Part shown: positions 41,431 through 52,800 of the stretch, one piece after another
How the letters are laid out: each line of letters opens with the position of its first letter
Position numbering within the stretch: the stretch's first letter is position 1
Assembly: GCA_963995505.1 (NCBI GenBank)
Contig: OZ023194.1
Span: forward strand, 15,248,428-15,312,427
Reading direction: 5' to 3'
Length of the DNA: 64,000 bases
Source of the DNA: Hypericum androsaemum
Lineage: Eukaryota; Streptophyta; Magnoliopsida; Malpighiales; Hypericaceae
Translations under genes and position numbers: made by a program
Notes under the pieces: generated by a model
Told to the model about the DNA's origin: nothing
Databases searched by the model: none
The model's input: only the letters and a program-made list of their open reading frames with translations

Positions 41431-44248
41431 CTAATGGTTCGGTCCGAGAAGGGCCTCGAGGAAAGCTCGGTAACTGCCCGATGTCTCGGAGTGAACCGCA
41501 TCTTTCAGCGTCTTCTTGTAATTCTTCAAGTATTCAACTTTGATGTACTGCATATCGATTTCGGTCCTCGTGACGATCACCCTAATAAGGGTGGAATCAT
41601 TGGTTCCCAGCCCTTTCATTGCCCTGTGCAGCACCTGCATACAGATGCGTAGATCCATCCTTTCATTGCATATACAAATTGAAAGGGAAAAAACGGACAT
41701 GAGCAAAAGGACACGGCGCTTTCTAAAAGATTAGAGTACACAATTCCGAAATGGCAACAAGAATTAGATGAAATTTGTTCATGTGTTTACCATAAACTCC
41801 ACGACATGAAGTGGGAGGCAGCAATCACATGGGAAATTCCAGCAGGTTATTGCGATACAGGAAAACTTGCGGCACGGAAGGAGAAAACTACAAGTTTTTT
41901 CTCCACCGGAGCTCTAATTAAATAAATCCACAGTTCACAGAATCAAGTCTCAAACTTAGTGAGATTGCTATCCTCAGGACCCCAGAAAACAGAACCTTCA
42001 ATCTAAAATCTCATTCACTAACAGTATGAAGAAACATAGAGCTGACTAGAGCCAAAAACTTGTCAATGAGATGAAGGTGAGAACATCCCAAGACGAGGTA
42101 ACGACAGGGGTACCTTGGCAAAGTATTTTGCAGGATTCTCGGAGCATTGTAGAATGGTCAGCAGTGCATGCTTGAAGTGCCCTGATGTTTCATTCTTCAC
42201 TGCCTAACCTCATCCGGAGATACCAAGTCATACCACAGCATTCGAAACAGAGAGAAACATGTATGAAGAAGACTTACCTTTTTAAGAGAATTGCCATACG
42301 TGTGCTTGTATGCAGAACTAACAGCAGCAAGATGTGCCCCACTTCGTTGGCTAAATATTCCGACGAACGTTTTCTCATCAGTTCCCCATTTCTTCTCCCC
42401 GGCTTTATAAAGCACCTTTGCGTCATGCCCAACCACATCATGCTGAACTTCTGGGCCTTCATATCGAGGTGTGCTTACATATGCAAGCAGAATCTATATC
42501 AAGTATATAAAAGAATGAATATTAGGAATCTGTTTTCCTGTCCTGGAACAGGAAATAAGGCTTCCTTATAATTTACTTTCTCAACTTCAAAACAGACATG
42601 TTGAGTAGATTAAAGTTCCATCCCAGCCTAGAAATTAGCTTCCCCGCATAACTCACTGCAGATTGGTACTTTGAGCTTCTTCAGCGAGAAAGTTGAAGCA
42701 TTCTAAGTTTGTCAAGTCACAGTGACAGAAACGAACAACAAGAACAACATGAAGAATCTTTCTAGCCAGAAAAACTACGGGAATGGGAGAAGCTTACGGC
42801 TCGGGAATCGCCAGAAAAGTGTACGTCAATATCTTGCTCCAGGGAAGTCCCAAACTTTGCAAAGTAGTGCTGTTTAAACACCTGTATCTGAGTGGGCGTA
42901 CGAGAGCAAATTACTTCAACGGCACAGTCGAGATCTCTTCTATCTGAAACTAGTGCCTGCCTAATAATTGTGGCATCCCGCCCCGGAGGATCATGCATCC
43001 AAAGTAGCATTGCATCCTGAAAGAAAAAGGAGAAGATTTAGAAACAAAGTCCTAGACCCAAAGGGCATTCAAAGGTTGGAGAATCGAAGAACCAAACTCC
43101 ATTTGGATATGTTTCATATCCTACCTTACATCTTAAGTCCCAATAAGAAGGGGCCACCACTAGTGTGAAGAGGAGTGGACCGTAACAAGGATTCTCTTCA
43201 CTACAAATCCTTCAAAGTTTTTTTTTATTATCTTTTAAATAGAAATGGAACAGACACTGATTTTAGCTCCTAATTCTTTTACTCAATTCCTACTTATCCC
43301 ACATCACCAAGTGGATTTCTTTCATCAAAAGAAAGATGCTGAAGCCATAACCACAAGTTCAAAAATGTTAGAAAGTACTCGCATTTGGTACCTCGAATTT
43401 GCCAGTGAGCTCCGAGGTCAAGCGTTTCAGAAGGCTGTCATGGTACATTGCATTGTACTCCTGCTGGATAAGTAACCGTTGTGTTGCATCCCGATGAGCG
43501 AGAATATTGATCACAGTGGTGCTGTCGCACCCAAATCCTGCATATAATCAAACTCACCGATCAAAAGCAAAAGAACAATCACTTGATAAACCATTCCAAA
43601 AGTGTGAAAACAACAACATCCTTCCTTCTGCATCCGACAATGACATACTTTTGAATTAAGAACAAACGAGAGAGAGAGAGACAAAGTTGTATCCATCTAT
43701 ACAAATGTCCAATTTCCCTCACACGATTCTTCGGCCTACACAATCAGCAAAAAGGTTCTTTTCTACCCACAAGTTCACACACCAAATTAAAATCCACCCG
43801 GCTCGAATTTTGGACTAGTGTCCTATTCCGGCCAGGTGGTTTCAACCAAAAATAAATCAAAACCAACCTCAAATAGTTAATAAGCCAAAAAAACAAGATC
43901 CCCATCTACTAGTTTTAACAACAACTAATGCATTTCTCTCTTACGAACCTAAGGAACAAAAAAAGGAGCAAACCAAAATTCCCTTTAACGCTCGTTCAAG
44001 TGAAAAAAGGGCCAGACTTTCATCCAAAAAAGGGAAACTTGCATAGAAAAAAGGAAAACTTTATATATAAAAACATGCATTTTGGGTCCATAATTAACGA
44101 AATTCTCGATGACCCAGAAGCCAAAATCAAATAATTTGAAGCGGGAGAGGGTGGAATTAGGAGGAGGGTAACCTTTGAAAGCCCTGTGGAGTTCGATGGC
44201 GTCGTCCCGGGGAGACTTGAGCATCGGAGGAACAGTTAAAGTTGCCAT
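41431..44248 (-). CDS. Annexin, D5-like
   Basis: Six exons on minus: 44173-44248, 43392-43537, 42798-43016, 42278-42493, 42114-42203, 41431-41634; all splice sites GT-AG and frames join, giving 316 residues, the standard plant annexin length. Four annexin repeats are visible: [20 protein letters not shown] (I), [17 protein letters not shown] (II), [20 protein letters not shown] (III) and [21 protein letters not shown] (IV). Repeat IV keeps the GLGT calcium loop; repeat I lacks the GxGT form. Annexins bind acidic membranes with calcium, in the cytosol and at the plasma membrane. The order and ends (MATLTVPP..., ...EALLGPNH) fit Arabidopsis ANN5 best by memory. An in-frame upstream ATG at 44383 exists; MATL is chosen as the conserved start. 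Confidence 0.93.
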
Positions 44249-45266
44249 CTTTGGCTTCCTTCCTTTTTCTTTCCCTGCTTCAGGAAAATATGAGAAGAAA
44301 CCGAGAGAGCGTTTGTTATTACTGTCCTTAAAATAGCTGTTTTTTCTGTAGCCACTACACGCGTTAATCACACCGTTAATCAATTTTCTAACCCCAAAAA
44401 AAAAAGCTTGCTATTTATTTATTGTTCTGCAGGTCTACTGGTTCTCTTCAATAAATTAACCCACAAGTTATCTTTTTTGTCAACATTATCTCTTTTTGGG
44501 TTAAGCCACATAGTTTCCCTTAATTCCTACCAAATTAGCTCAAACTCACCTTTCAAAAATGTTATAAAAATTTTGATTGAAATTATTTCATTGCTAATTA
44601 TAAATATGGTTGACTTATTTATAAATGTAAAAATTTATTTACTTATTGTTTAAAATTTTGAGTTGAATATGAAAATGCTAATATTTTATCGGAACGGATT
44701 AACCCTGTATATATTTTTCCGTATATATTAATTAAGATAAAAGATGCTAGCAAAATAAATTAGTGTTCCCCTTTCTTACGAAACGTATTGATGTAAAACG
44801 GTTTATCTCTAATTAATAAAAAGGGAAATTATCACATAGCAATGGATATGGATGACACACCATTTAAGGGAAAATATCATTTCGGATCTCCATAGTTTGG
44901 CACGTTCTCATTTTTGCATCTTACGGGTGGAAAGTCGTCATAAACAATTATATCCATATCTACATGTGTTTTAATCATACGATCGCGATGGTGTTGTCTG
45001 CTTATGTCGAGTCGAGATTCACGTGTAACATATAAAAAAAATTCATGAATCGATAACATTAACTAATCCATTGAAAATTTTATATTTTACACTAATCTCG
45101 ACATCAATAATATTAATTAATTCCAAAATTTATTATTTAAAATTTTATTCGGTTCAAATTTGCATAATCTAGATTATGTAAAAAAGTATGAATCCTAAGA
45201 TGTCCTTCTAGTCCTTGCATTATATGCGACATTTACCTTAAAAACATACTGTTTGTGTTCAAAAAA
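44249..45266. other. Intergenic, annexin promoter side
   Basis: AT-rich, no gene. A purine-rich leader (GAAAGAAAAAGGAAGG on minus) just upstream of the annexin ATG is the likely 5' UTR. Confidence 0.5.
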
Positions 45267-46743
45267 TCAGCCGACTAAGAAGTATCCTATTTTCTTGTTA
45301 GAACGTTGCAATGAAGAAAGGATTAAATTGGCCGCCATGAGGACGAGCCCTAAAGATAGGAGGCCAGTTGCAAGAATTCCACGGTTGAGGAACTTGTTAT
45401 AAGAGGCGCGTGATTCTTCTATCTCTGGGAACGTTGGATCCGTCATGGATTTTAAGAGATTATTTGCAAGCGATTTGAGCTCCAAGCTCACTCCCAAACT
45501 AGCACTTGCACCGGTTCCTAGAATAAACGTAATTACCTGTAAGAAAAAGAGTTCATCAGATTAATTAAATTCATATAGTAGTCTTGTATCATGGAAAATT
45601 TGGTTATTAAATCAGCTAATCTTTCGTAATAGTCCAATTTGATAAAAATACTTTCATTCGTACGATTATGGTTAAATTGGAAGAGTAGATGAGATAGTCG
45701 AACTCTCTCAAATCATACGGGAATAAGAGCCATCTTCTTTTATTGTATCATTCGCGTGACTACTACTAGATTTGGTCTCTCTACTATTGTGATTGTAGAT
45801 TACAATCCTAACAAGTTGCCTCTCTCACACAACCTTGTATTTTGTTAATCCTCGTGTGGAAATTTTAATGGTACAATATACTTATATATAAAAATAAAGT
45901 TCATGTGGCCATATAGTAGGAAAATACTATTGTTCATGACAATAAGAAAAAAAAAGGGAAATTTAGTAGGGGACCAATATGAAATTCAAAGATGTGTTGT
46001 ATTGAAATTGTAATTTGAGTGGAGCAGATATGAATGCTAAAGGTACCTGGTCTCCGTGAAAGTCGAGATCTGGAAAAAGATTATAGAATTGCATTCTCCT
46101 GCCCGAACATAAGTGGTAAAGAATGAATGGTAGCTGTAGCAAGAGATAGGCTGCTCCAATAATTGATGTACCTAAGATGTACCTATAGCGATAATCAGTC
46201 ACCAATTTCAATCATTTTTTTGTAAAAGTAGAAATTTTATTCGCCCAAATCACCTTAAGTACAACGCCAAGCAATTTCAATTATTGAGGGCGTCACCAAA
46301 TACAATTTAGGATTCTTTTGGTTTGGCCAACACCAAGACAATAGGATAAGAATTATGACATAGTAATTTCCTCAGGCGAACTAAGTTAGTCGCATGGTTG
46401 GTCCACGTCCTAAGTTGATCGGCAGAAAATTGACTCCATTTATTTTTCTTCTGACAATTTTAAACTTTCATAATGTCCCATCCACTTCAATCTCGACAAT
46501 TTCAAGTAATAATCGTTGATGTCCAATAATTCTCACAGGGGCAATAAAAAAAATTGTTACTTACTTGTAAGCATTGACATCCTTGAAGGTCAATATAATC
46601 CCGTCTCGATTAATCGTGAGATCCCTTATAAGGACTTTCACAGACACAGTATCAGTTAGCAACACCACCGAGCAAGCGATCAAAGCCAAAAGGGCCAACA
46701 CCTTTAGCACTAAACTTGAGCTAGAAATGGCCCCGGAAGCCAT
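45267..46743 (-). CDS. CASP-like membrane protein, CASPL4D type
   Basis: Three exons on minus: 46565-46743, 46047-46182, 45267-45536, GT-AG and in frame, 194 residues. Four hydrophobic helices (about residues 11-31, 62-80, 104-122, 162-182) make the MARVEL-like CASP fold. The conserved segment TFKDVNAYKYILGTSIIGAA leads into helix 2, and LFPDLDFHGDQVITFILGTG into helix 3, typical of the CASPL4D group. These proteins sit in the plasma membrane and scaffold domains such as the Casparian strip; CASPL members have broader, less known roles. The loop before helix 4 (MTDPTFPEIEESRASY) seems longer than in the Arabidopsis proteins I remember. It starts at MASGAISSSSLVLK. Confidence 0.88.
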
Positions 46744-48400
46744 TAATGGAGATCAAGAAATCAAGATTAGCGTAAAGCTTGTAATTTGAAGTAGTGCTTT
46801 CTTTTGTATTTTTTTTAAGTAACATAGCTTCGTGGTGGCTTCATTTAATAGCTAGAGGACGAAAAAGTCTGACTCCAGGCGAGAATGTCGAGGTGATTGT
46901 GCTTAAGATTGAAGGTAAGTAAGTTCCGGGAAAATGTACAGGAGGACAAACGGATAATAACGTCAAAGAAATAGCCACTAGGGAGTTTTGATTAATGATG
47001 GGACATGGATTCCAAGTTGAACAGTTTGCTACCATTAAGTATTAAGTTGTTCGAACTTAATTAGTTGATAAATAAGTTTGAGTAATTAAGAATGAATCGA
47101 GTAAATATTTGTTGGAAGAGTTTCGTTACTATTGAAAAATCATATTTTTTCGAATCTCAGTTAACCAGTCTAGTTAGTATCAAGATATATGTTTTTGTCA
47201 TATCTGCCTATGTTTAGGCTTCTAATTAAATTTAAGAAAAATTGATCTCAGGTCTTTAACTTATGTCATAATTAAGGTTAGGGTCTTTGCTATTTAAAAT
47301 ATTATTTTGCCATTCTTTTGTTAAAAAAAATTTGGTGTCGCGTCCCTGGCTGACGTCAACACCTGATTCAAATTAAATTACACAAATAGTTAAATTTATC
47401 GCACCAGATTAAAACTTGAATTCTAATTAGACTAAAATAAGTTCTCACATTAATCGGTGAAGTCTTTCATTAATTTATTTAGAGGTTGAGTCATTAGAAT
47501 TTAATTAAGCTAAATTTGGTAAATTTAACTACTATTTATAATTTGATTCGACTAGAATCTGGATTAGTTTTGCATATTTTTTAATTATGCTATGTTCATT
47601 AGTTAAAATGTCGTTTTAGGTGATCAATTGACTTGATGCAGGACAATTCATATTATTTTTCAGTAAAACGTGGACTTCTTTTTTCAAAATATAAATATCT
47701 GATTAGACGAAAATACACGCTAAGAATTAATACCAGGATTCGCTCTCGCAATTTACTGTCGAAAAATCCAGACTATCTCACAGGAAAAGATGATCTTTCA
47801 TAAATTTATAATATTGAATTAAATTATTATAATTTAATTTGAATTTTTACTAACACACCATTTAAAACAGATTTGTCACTATTCAAAAATTTTAAAATTA
47901 GTCAAAATTAACGAGCGCTAGACCTTGTCATCCTAAGAAAGTAAGAACAATTCATTGTAATATGCAGTGGAACTTGGCTTCAATGGAGGTTTTTATGTTT
48001 TCAAGGAAAGAGAACAGAGATTGGTTTTGGGAAGAAGAAGAGAGGAGAGAGAAGAGATTGGTTTTTTTATTTTTTGACTGAGGGGCAGTTGGGTCTTTTC
48101 ACGTGCCTTCTCGTTGAAGAAATTTTCTGATTCCGACGATAGGGGCCTTAGAGTTCAATAAAAGTAAATTAGGGGGCCAAAATTTTGATTTCGAAACAAA
48201 AAGGGTTGAAACAGTAATTTAAGCAAAGCTCAAGGGCCATGGACAATTTGCCCTTGTTATTTAATTTTGGATGTGGATTTGGTCCTGACTGTAGAAACCC
48301 AATCAAGCCCGTCCTGGAGTGGAGCGTAACCGTTGGATCAGGCCCAATAAAAATCTCGTTGATCTGACGGCCAATATTGAGATGGGGTATTTTCGTCTTT
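46744..48400. other. Intergenic, no gene supported
   Basis: Promoter side of the CASP-like gene, then AT-rich DNA with no recognised domain. Around 47240-47350 and 48120-48250 are phrases such as AGGGTCTTTGCTATTTAAAAT, of the kind found in old retroelement LTRs, but I could not delimit an element. Confidence 0.4.
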
Positions 48401-48421
48401 TTCTCTCTCTCTCTCTCTCCC
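48401..48421. repeat. (CT)n microsatellite
   Basis: CT dinucleotide run in a pyrimidine-rich, leader-like stretch (48390-48470). Confidence 0.85.
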
Positions 48422-48529
48422 TTTTCTCCTCTTTCCCTACCTCCTCCACCACACACTCTCTCTTCCCAACCCTAAACCTGCTCCTCCAGATCGCGTGTCG
48501 CCATCTCCTCCCATGACGGACTCGCGCCG

Positions 48530-48612
48530 GTGGACCTTGACGCGGGTGACCCGCGACACTGGTGGACCTCAACGCGGGCGACCCGCGACACTGGTGGACC
48601 TCGATGCCGGCA
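48530..48612 (+). repeat. 32-bp GC-rich tandem repeat
   Basis: About 2.5 copies of a 32-bp unit starting AACGCGGGCGACCCGCGACA. It contains the palindrome-like GCGGG..CCCGC. It lies in an unassigned reading region (48495-48920) that I do not recognise as a gene. Confidence 0.8.
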
Positions 48613-48926
48613 AACGGGGACATCAAATCCGGATGGATCGACGAGCTTCTCTGGTTGAAATGACGTTGTGTGGTTGTTCTTGCTTAAGTATGGTGACACA
48701 TGCTTGTTTGGTGGTCCGTGGGAGGGGTTTGGAGGTATGTGGGTAGTGGTTTGTGAGTTAGGTTCGAAGCTTGAACCCCTTGCTCCGACCGATCTCGACG
48801 TCGAAGCTTGCCGCCGTCAAAGCCAAGTCTCGTCCTCGCCCGCTCCAGCCCAGTCGGTTGAAGCTCGCATTGTGACCCTCGCGAAAGTCCTCAGAGAACC
48901 GGCCTTTCGTGGAGCGTGCAAGCAAC

Positions 48927-49692
48927 TAGGGGTGAGCATTCGGGATATCCCGATCCCGAATACCGAATACCGAAATTTAAAAAAAACCCCTACCGATCCC
49001 GAACCGAAATAATTTTGGGATATCCCAAATACCGAATTAAAATTTCGGGATTATACCGAAAATCTCAAAAATCCCGAATTTTTAAATAAAAAAACTAATT
49101 CAGAAAAAAAAGAAAATCAAGTTCTCCATCCTAATACAAAAAACCTAATCCTCTCATCTCCTCCAAGAAGATTAACCCACAAAAGTTCAAAATTCCTAAA
49201 TTCTAACCTAATTCTCAAAACCTCCAAATTCGAAACCCTAACCTGAGGGAGGTTGTAACTTGGAAGAGTGGCCACGAGGTGTGGAGGAGTGACTGCGGTG
49301 GTGGTGGCCGAGAGGCCGGTCGCCGGTCGGCCGGTCGAGATCGAGAGAGAGAGAGGAGGGGGGGAGCGGGGGAGAAGAGAAGAAAGGGGGAGAAGAGAAG
49401 AAAGGAGGAGGAGAGAGAACGTCTCTCTGGAAGTGGGAGTGGAAGGGAAGGAAAGTGTATTTTTCCCATATATATATAGGTGGGTAAAATTACACTTTAG
49501 TACTTTGGAATTTTCGGTATTACCAAAATAATACCGGTATATACCGAACCGATCCCGAATACCGAAATTACCAAAATTTTCTGAAAAACCTTACCGAATT
49601 AACTCCCGAATACCGAACTCCCGATCCCGAACTCCCGAATACCGAAATAATTTTGGGATATCCCGAATACCGATCCCATTTGCTCACCCCTA
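48927..49692. mobile_element. Non-autonomous hAT element, 766 bp
   Basis: The inverted termini TAGGGGTGAGCA / TGCTCACCCCTA are perfect over 12 bp and imperfect further in. An exact 8-bp target duplication CAAGCAAC lies at 48919-48926 and 49693-49700. The subterminal zones are dense in CCCGAATACCGAA/TCGGGATATCCCG motifs, and a GA-rich block sits at 49340-49430. No transposase. Confidence 0.92.
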
Positions 49693-49839
49693 CAAGCAAC
49701 CTATCAAGCTTTTGGCAAGCCAATCGTCCTCTTAGGTATACGAAAAAATGGTATACCCGATTATGTCAAATGGTATGACGTGTATACCAATTTAAAATAC
49801 TTATAATAAAAAATTCAAATAATTAATTAAATAATATAT

Positions 49840-49867
49840 CAATTTGATTCACTATGGTATACCAATT
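49840..49867. repeat. Probable target duplication of the long LINE, 3' side
   Basis: 28 bp starting CAATTTGATT and ending ACCAATT; 24 of 28 positions match 57941-57968 at the other end of the LINE. Confidence 0.6.
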
Positions 49868-49898
49868 TTTTTTGAAGATTAAAAGCTAGAACTTCTCA

Positions 49899-52800
49899 TT
49901 AGTCAAAAGTATCAAATAAGAGCAGATCCTTCAACGCCATAGGAGGGTCAGAAATTACATCAACAAGATTTAGACCTACTCTAGCAGATTTTGCAATCCA
50001 ATCAGCAACCATATTAGCACTCCTAGGAATATAAATAAGTTTACACAAACGTAAACTCAAAAAGATTGTTTGGATCTCCAAAGCATCTAACTCAATGTCC
50101 CAATCAATGTCCGGTGAAGAACAGTTCAGATAATCAACCAAAAGTTTGCAATCTGATTCCATCATGACTACGTGGAGTGGACGATTCAACAGTTTTTGTA
50201 TTTGCAATTCTCCAGCACACCTGGGGGTCAGGTCTTGTTCCTTCAAACATGAACTTGTTTCTTGTCAACCAAATTTGCCACAAGATAAAGCAAGTCAAAT
50301 ACATCATGCCATTGCTTCCACTCGCATCCAAATGGTTGATTATAGAGGTCAGCCAACTCTTAAAATCAGACAGTTTCTCAACCTTAGGTCTGTAGCCAAC
50401 AGCAAGGAACTACACAGCTTTAGCATGGGGGCACAAAACTAAGGCATGAAGATCATTCTCTGAGGAAACTTAGCATAGATGGCAAGATGCATCAGATGTA
50501 ATTGACCTCCTAGCCAGATTTGCAGCAGTCGATAGAGCATTATGAGCAGCATGCCAAACAAAAATCTTTATCTTTGGGAGAGTTGGCAGCTTCCAAATCC
50601 TACACCACAAGGAATTATGAACAACATCAGTAGGAAACTTGGATGACATGATATTGAGATAACCACTCTTTACAGAATACCCCACAGATTTAGCAGCAGT
50701 CCAAAGAAGCCTAGCCTCACCATGGTATCTTCTTGGCCTAGACCTGCAAATGGCATCCACTTCCTCCTCATTGAATAAGGTATGCAGAATATGAGGGTCC
50801 CAATTCTCTCCATCTGCATCGACCAGGTCAGCTACCACAGATAGAGAAGAATAGGCGGGCTTTTGGGACTAAATTCTTCTGTCAGGGAGAGACTGAATCC
50901 AGGGCTCCTCCTATATCAGGGCCTTCCTCCCATCTGCTACCCTCCACAACATGTCCGGCTTAAAGATTTCCAGGCCTTTCAAGATGCTTGTCCAAGTCCA
51001 AAAGGACCTATTTCTTTTAATGACCTGCAGCATAGAGTAAGAAGGGAAATAAATACTTTTTAACAATTGGAAGCATAAGGATGCAGAGTTCTGTAAAAGC
51101 CTCCAAGCCTGCTTCGCTAAGAGAGCATCATTGAAAGCTTCCATTTTCCTAAAACCCATGCCACCTTTTTTTTAGCTTTAGACATCTTTTTCCAACTAAA
51201 CCAATGAATTTTCCCCATATCAACATCGCCAAACCACCAAAATTTAGACATCAAGCCATCCAGCTTCTTGCAAATGAATCTAGGAAAAGAAACACATTGC
51301 ATAGCATTGGTAGGAATGGATGCAAGCACCGATTTAATCATAATTTCCCTACCCGCAGCAGAGAGTAACTTGCTTTTCCAAGATTGGGACTTAGACCACA
51401 TGGCATTGTAGATATAACTAATGGCACTGCTTTTAGACCTACCCCAAAGAGAGGGGAGGCCCAAATATCTATCAGACTCAGCCATAGGATGCATACCAAG
51501 GATGTCAAAAATCAAAATCTGAGCAATACGGTTTAAGCCACTATTAAACTTAACACTAGACTTATTAAAATTAATCATTTACCCCGATTGGGCAATAAAA
51601 GAATCAAGCAGATTCTTAAAGGCAATGGCTTCTTTGACATTTGCCTCACCAACCAACAAAGTATCATCTGCAAACATAATGTTAGTAAGGATAGGGCTGG
51701 TACTTCTAATCTGTATGCCGCGAATCTGCCCCAAGTTCTTCAAACCATTAATGAAGTGACTGAAAGGAAGGATTTTTATCCCTCTTGCAATAATGAGTAA
51801 GTAAGGGATTGTCGTCCCACAAGGACTAAGCTAGGCCGCAAACTCGACTTTACCACTAGTTTAGGACAATAAGAAATGGAGTTATCAATTCCAAACACAA
51901 ATGTTACTTGAAATAAAATTGCAACTAAACAAGGCAATGGTTTAAATACTTAAAATAAGAGTGAGCTTGGTACCAATGACAACCTAAATAACCAAATGGC
52001 TTATGGGATTTATTAAGTTCATGATAAGGTCCGGATGTTTCGAAGGTAACTAATCAATGTTCTCGCGAAAAACTAGTCTAAATCAATTCTTAACTAGACT
52101 TAGATGAACTAACTACGCTCTCGCGACAAATTAGCCATCTAATCTAACTAATCACCAACTATAATCACCATTCTTTGGACAACTAGTCACCTAAGGTGAT
52201 CTCTCATCAATAGGTTTCTACTCAACTAGTTAAATAGTCCGTTAATCCTAACCCCTCTCGACGATTAATATTAACCATGTTCATAATCAAGGTGATCAAT
52301 CAAGATTAAGCATTAAGCTCATTAACTAGTACACATGCCTAGGCATATTAACCTCCTAAACCATTGGCTAAGTAGGTGCCATCAAGGCACCAAACTCACT
52401 AATCAACTACTCACACATATTCACCAAACAACTCAACACATCCATTGAACAAAGCAAGCAAAGCAAGAACATTAAAAGAGAGAGTAAGAGAAAGCTCAAG
52501 ATGGTCTTCAAGCATCCAATATTCTTCCTTCAAGTTCCCTACACAAGCTTCAACAATGGCTTCTTAGATCCAACAATGGAGAGCCAAGCTTTTTCTCTAA
52601 AGAAGAGAAAGTTAGTGGGGGAGTTGGTGAGTGTTTTTAGCAAAATATCTAAAAGTCTAAGGCTAAAAGTTCTTGGCTTCCAAAATAAGCCAAAGAAGCT
52701 ATTTATACAAGTTTTTGGCTTAGGAAGTGCCAGCCACGAAATTCACTATTCATGCCCAAAAATGGGCCCAAAACAAATCCTAAAATTTGGCCCACTCATC

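Noticed and set aside
49268..49531. Arg/Gly/Glu-rich frame in the hAT element
   Set aside because: Produced by a GA-rich low-complexity tract; crosses the element interior without any domain.
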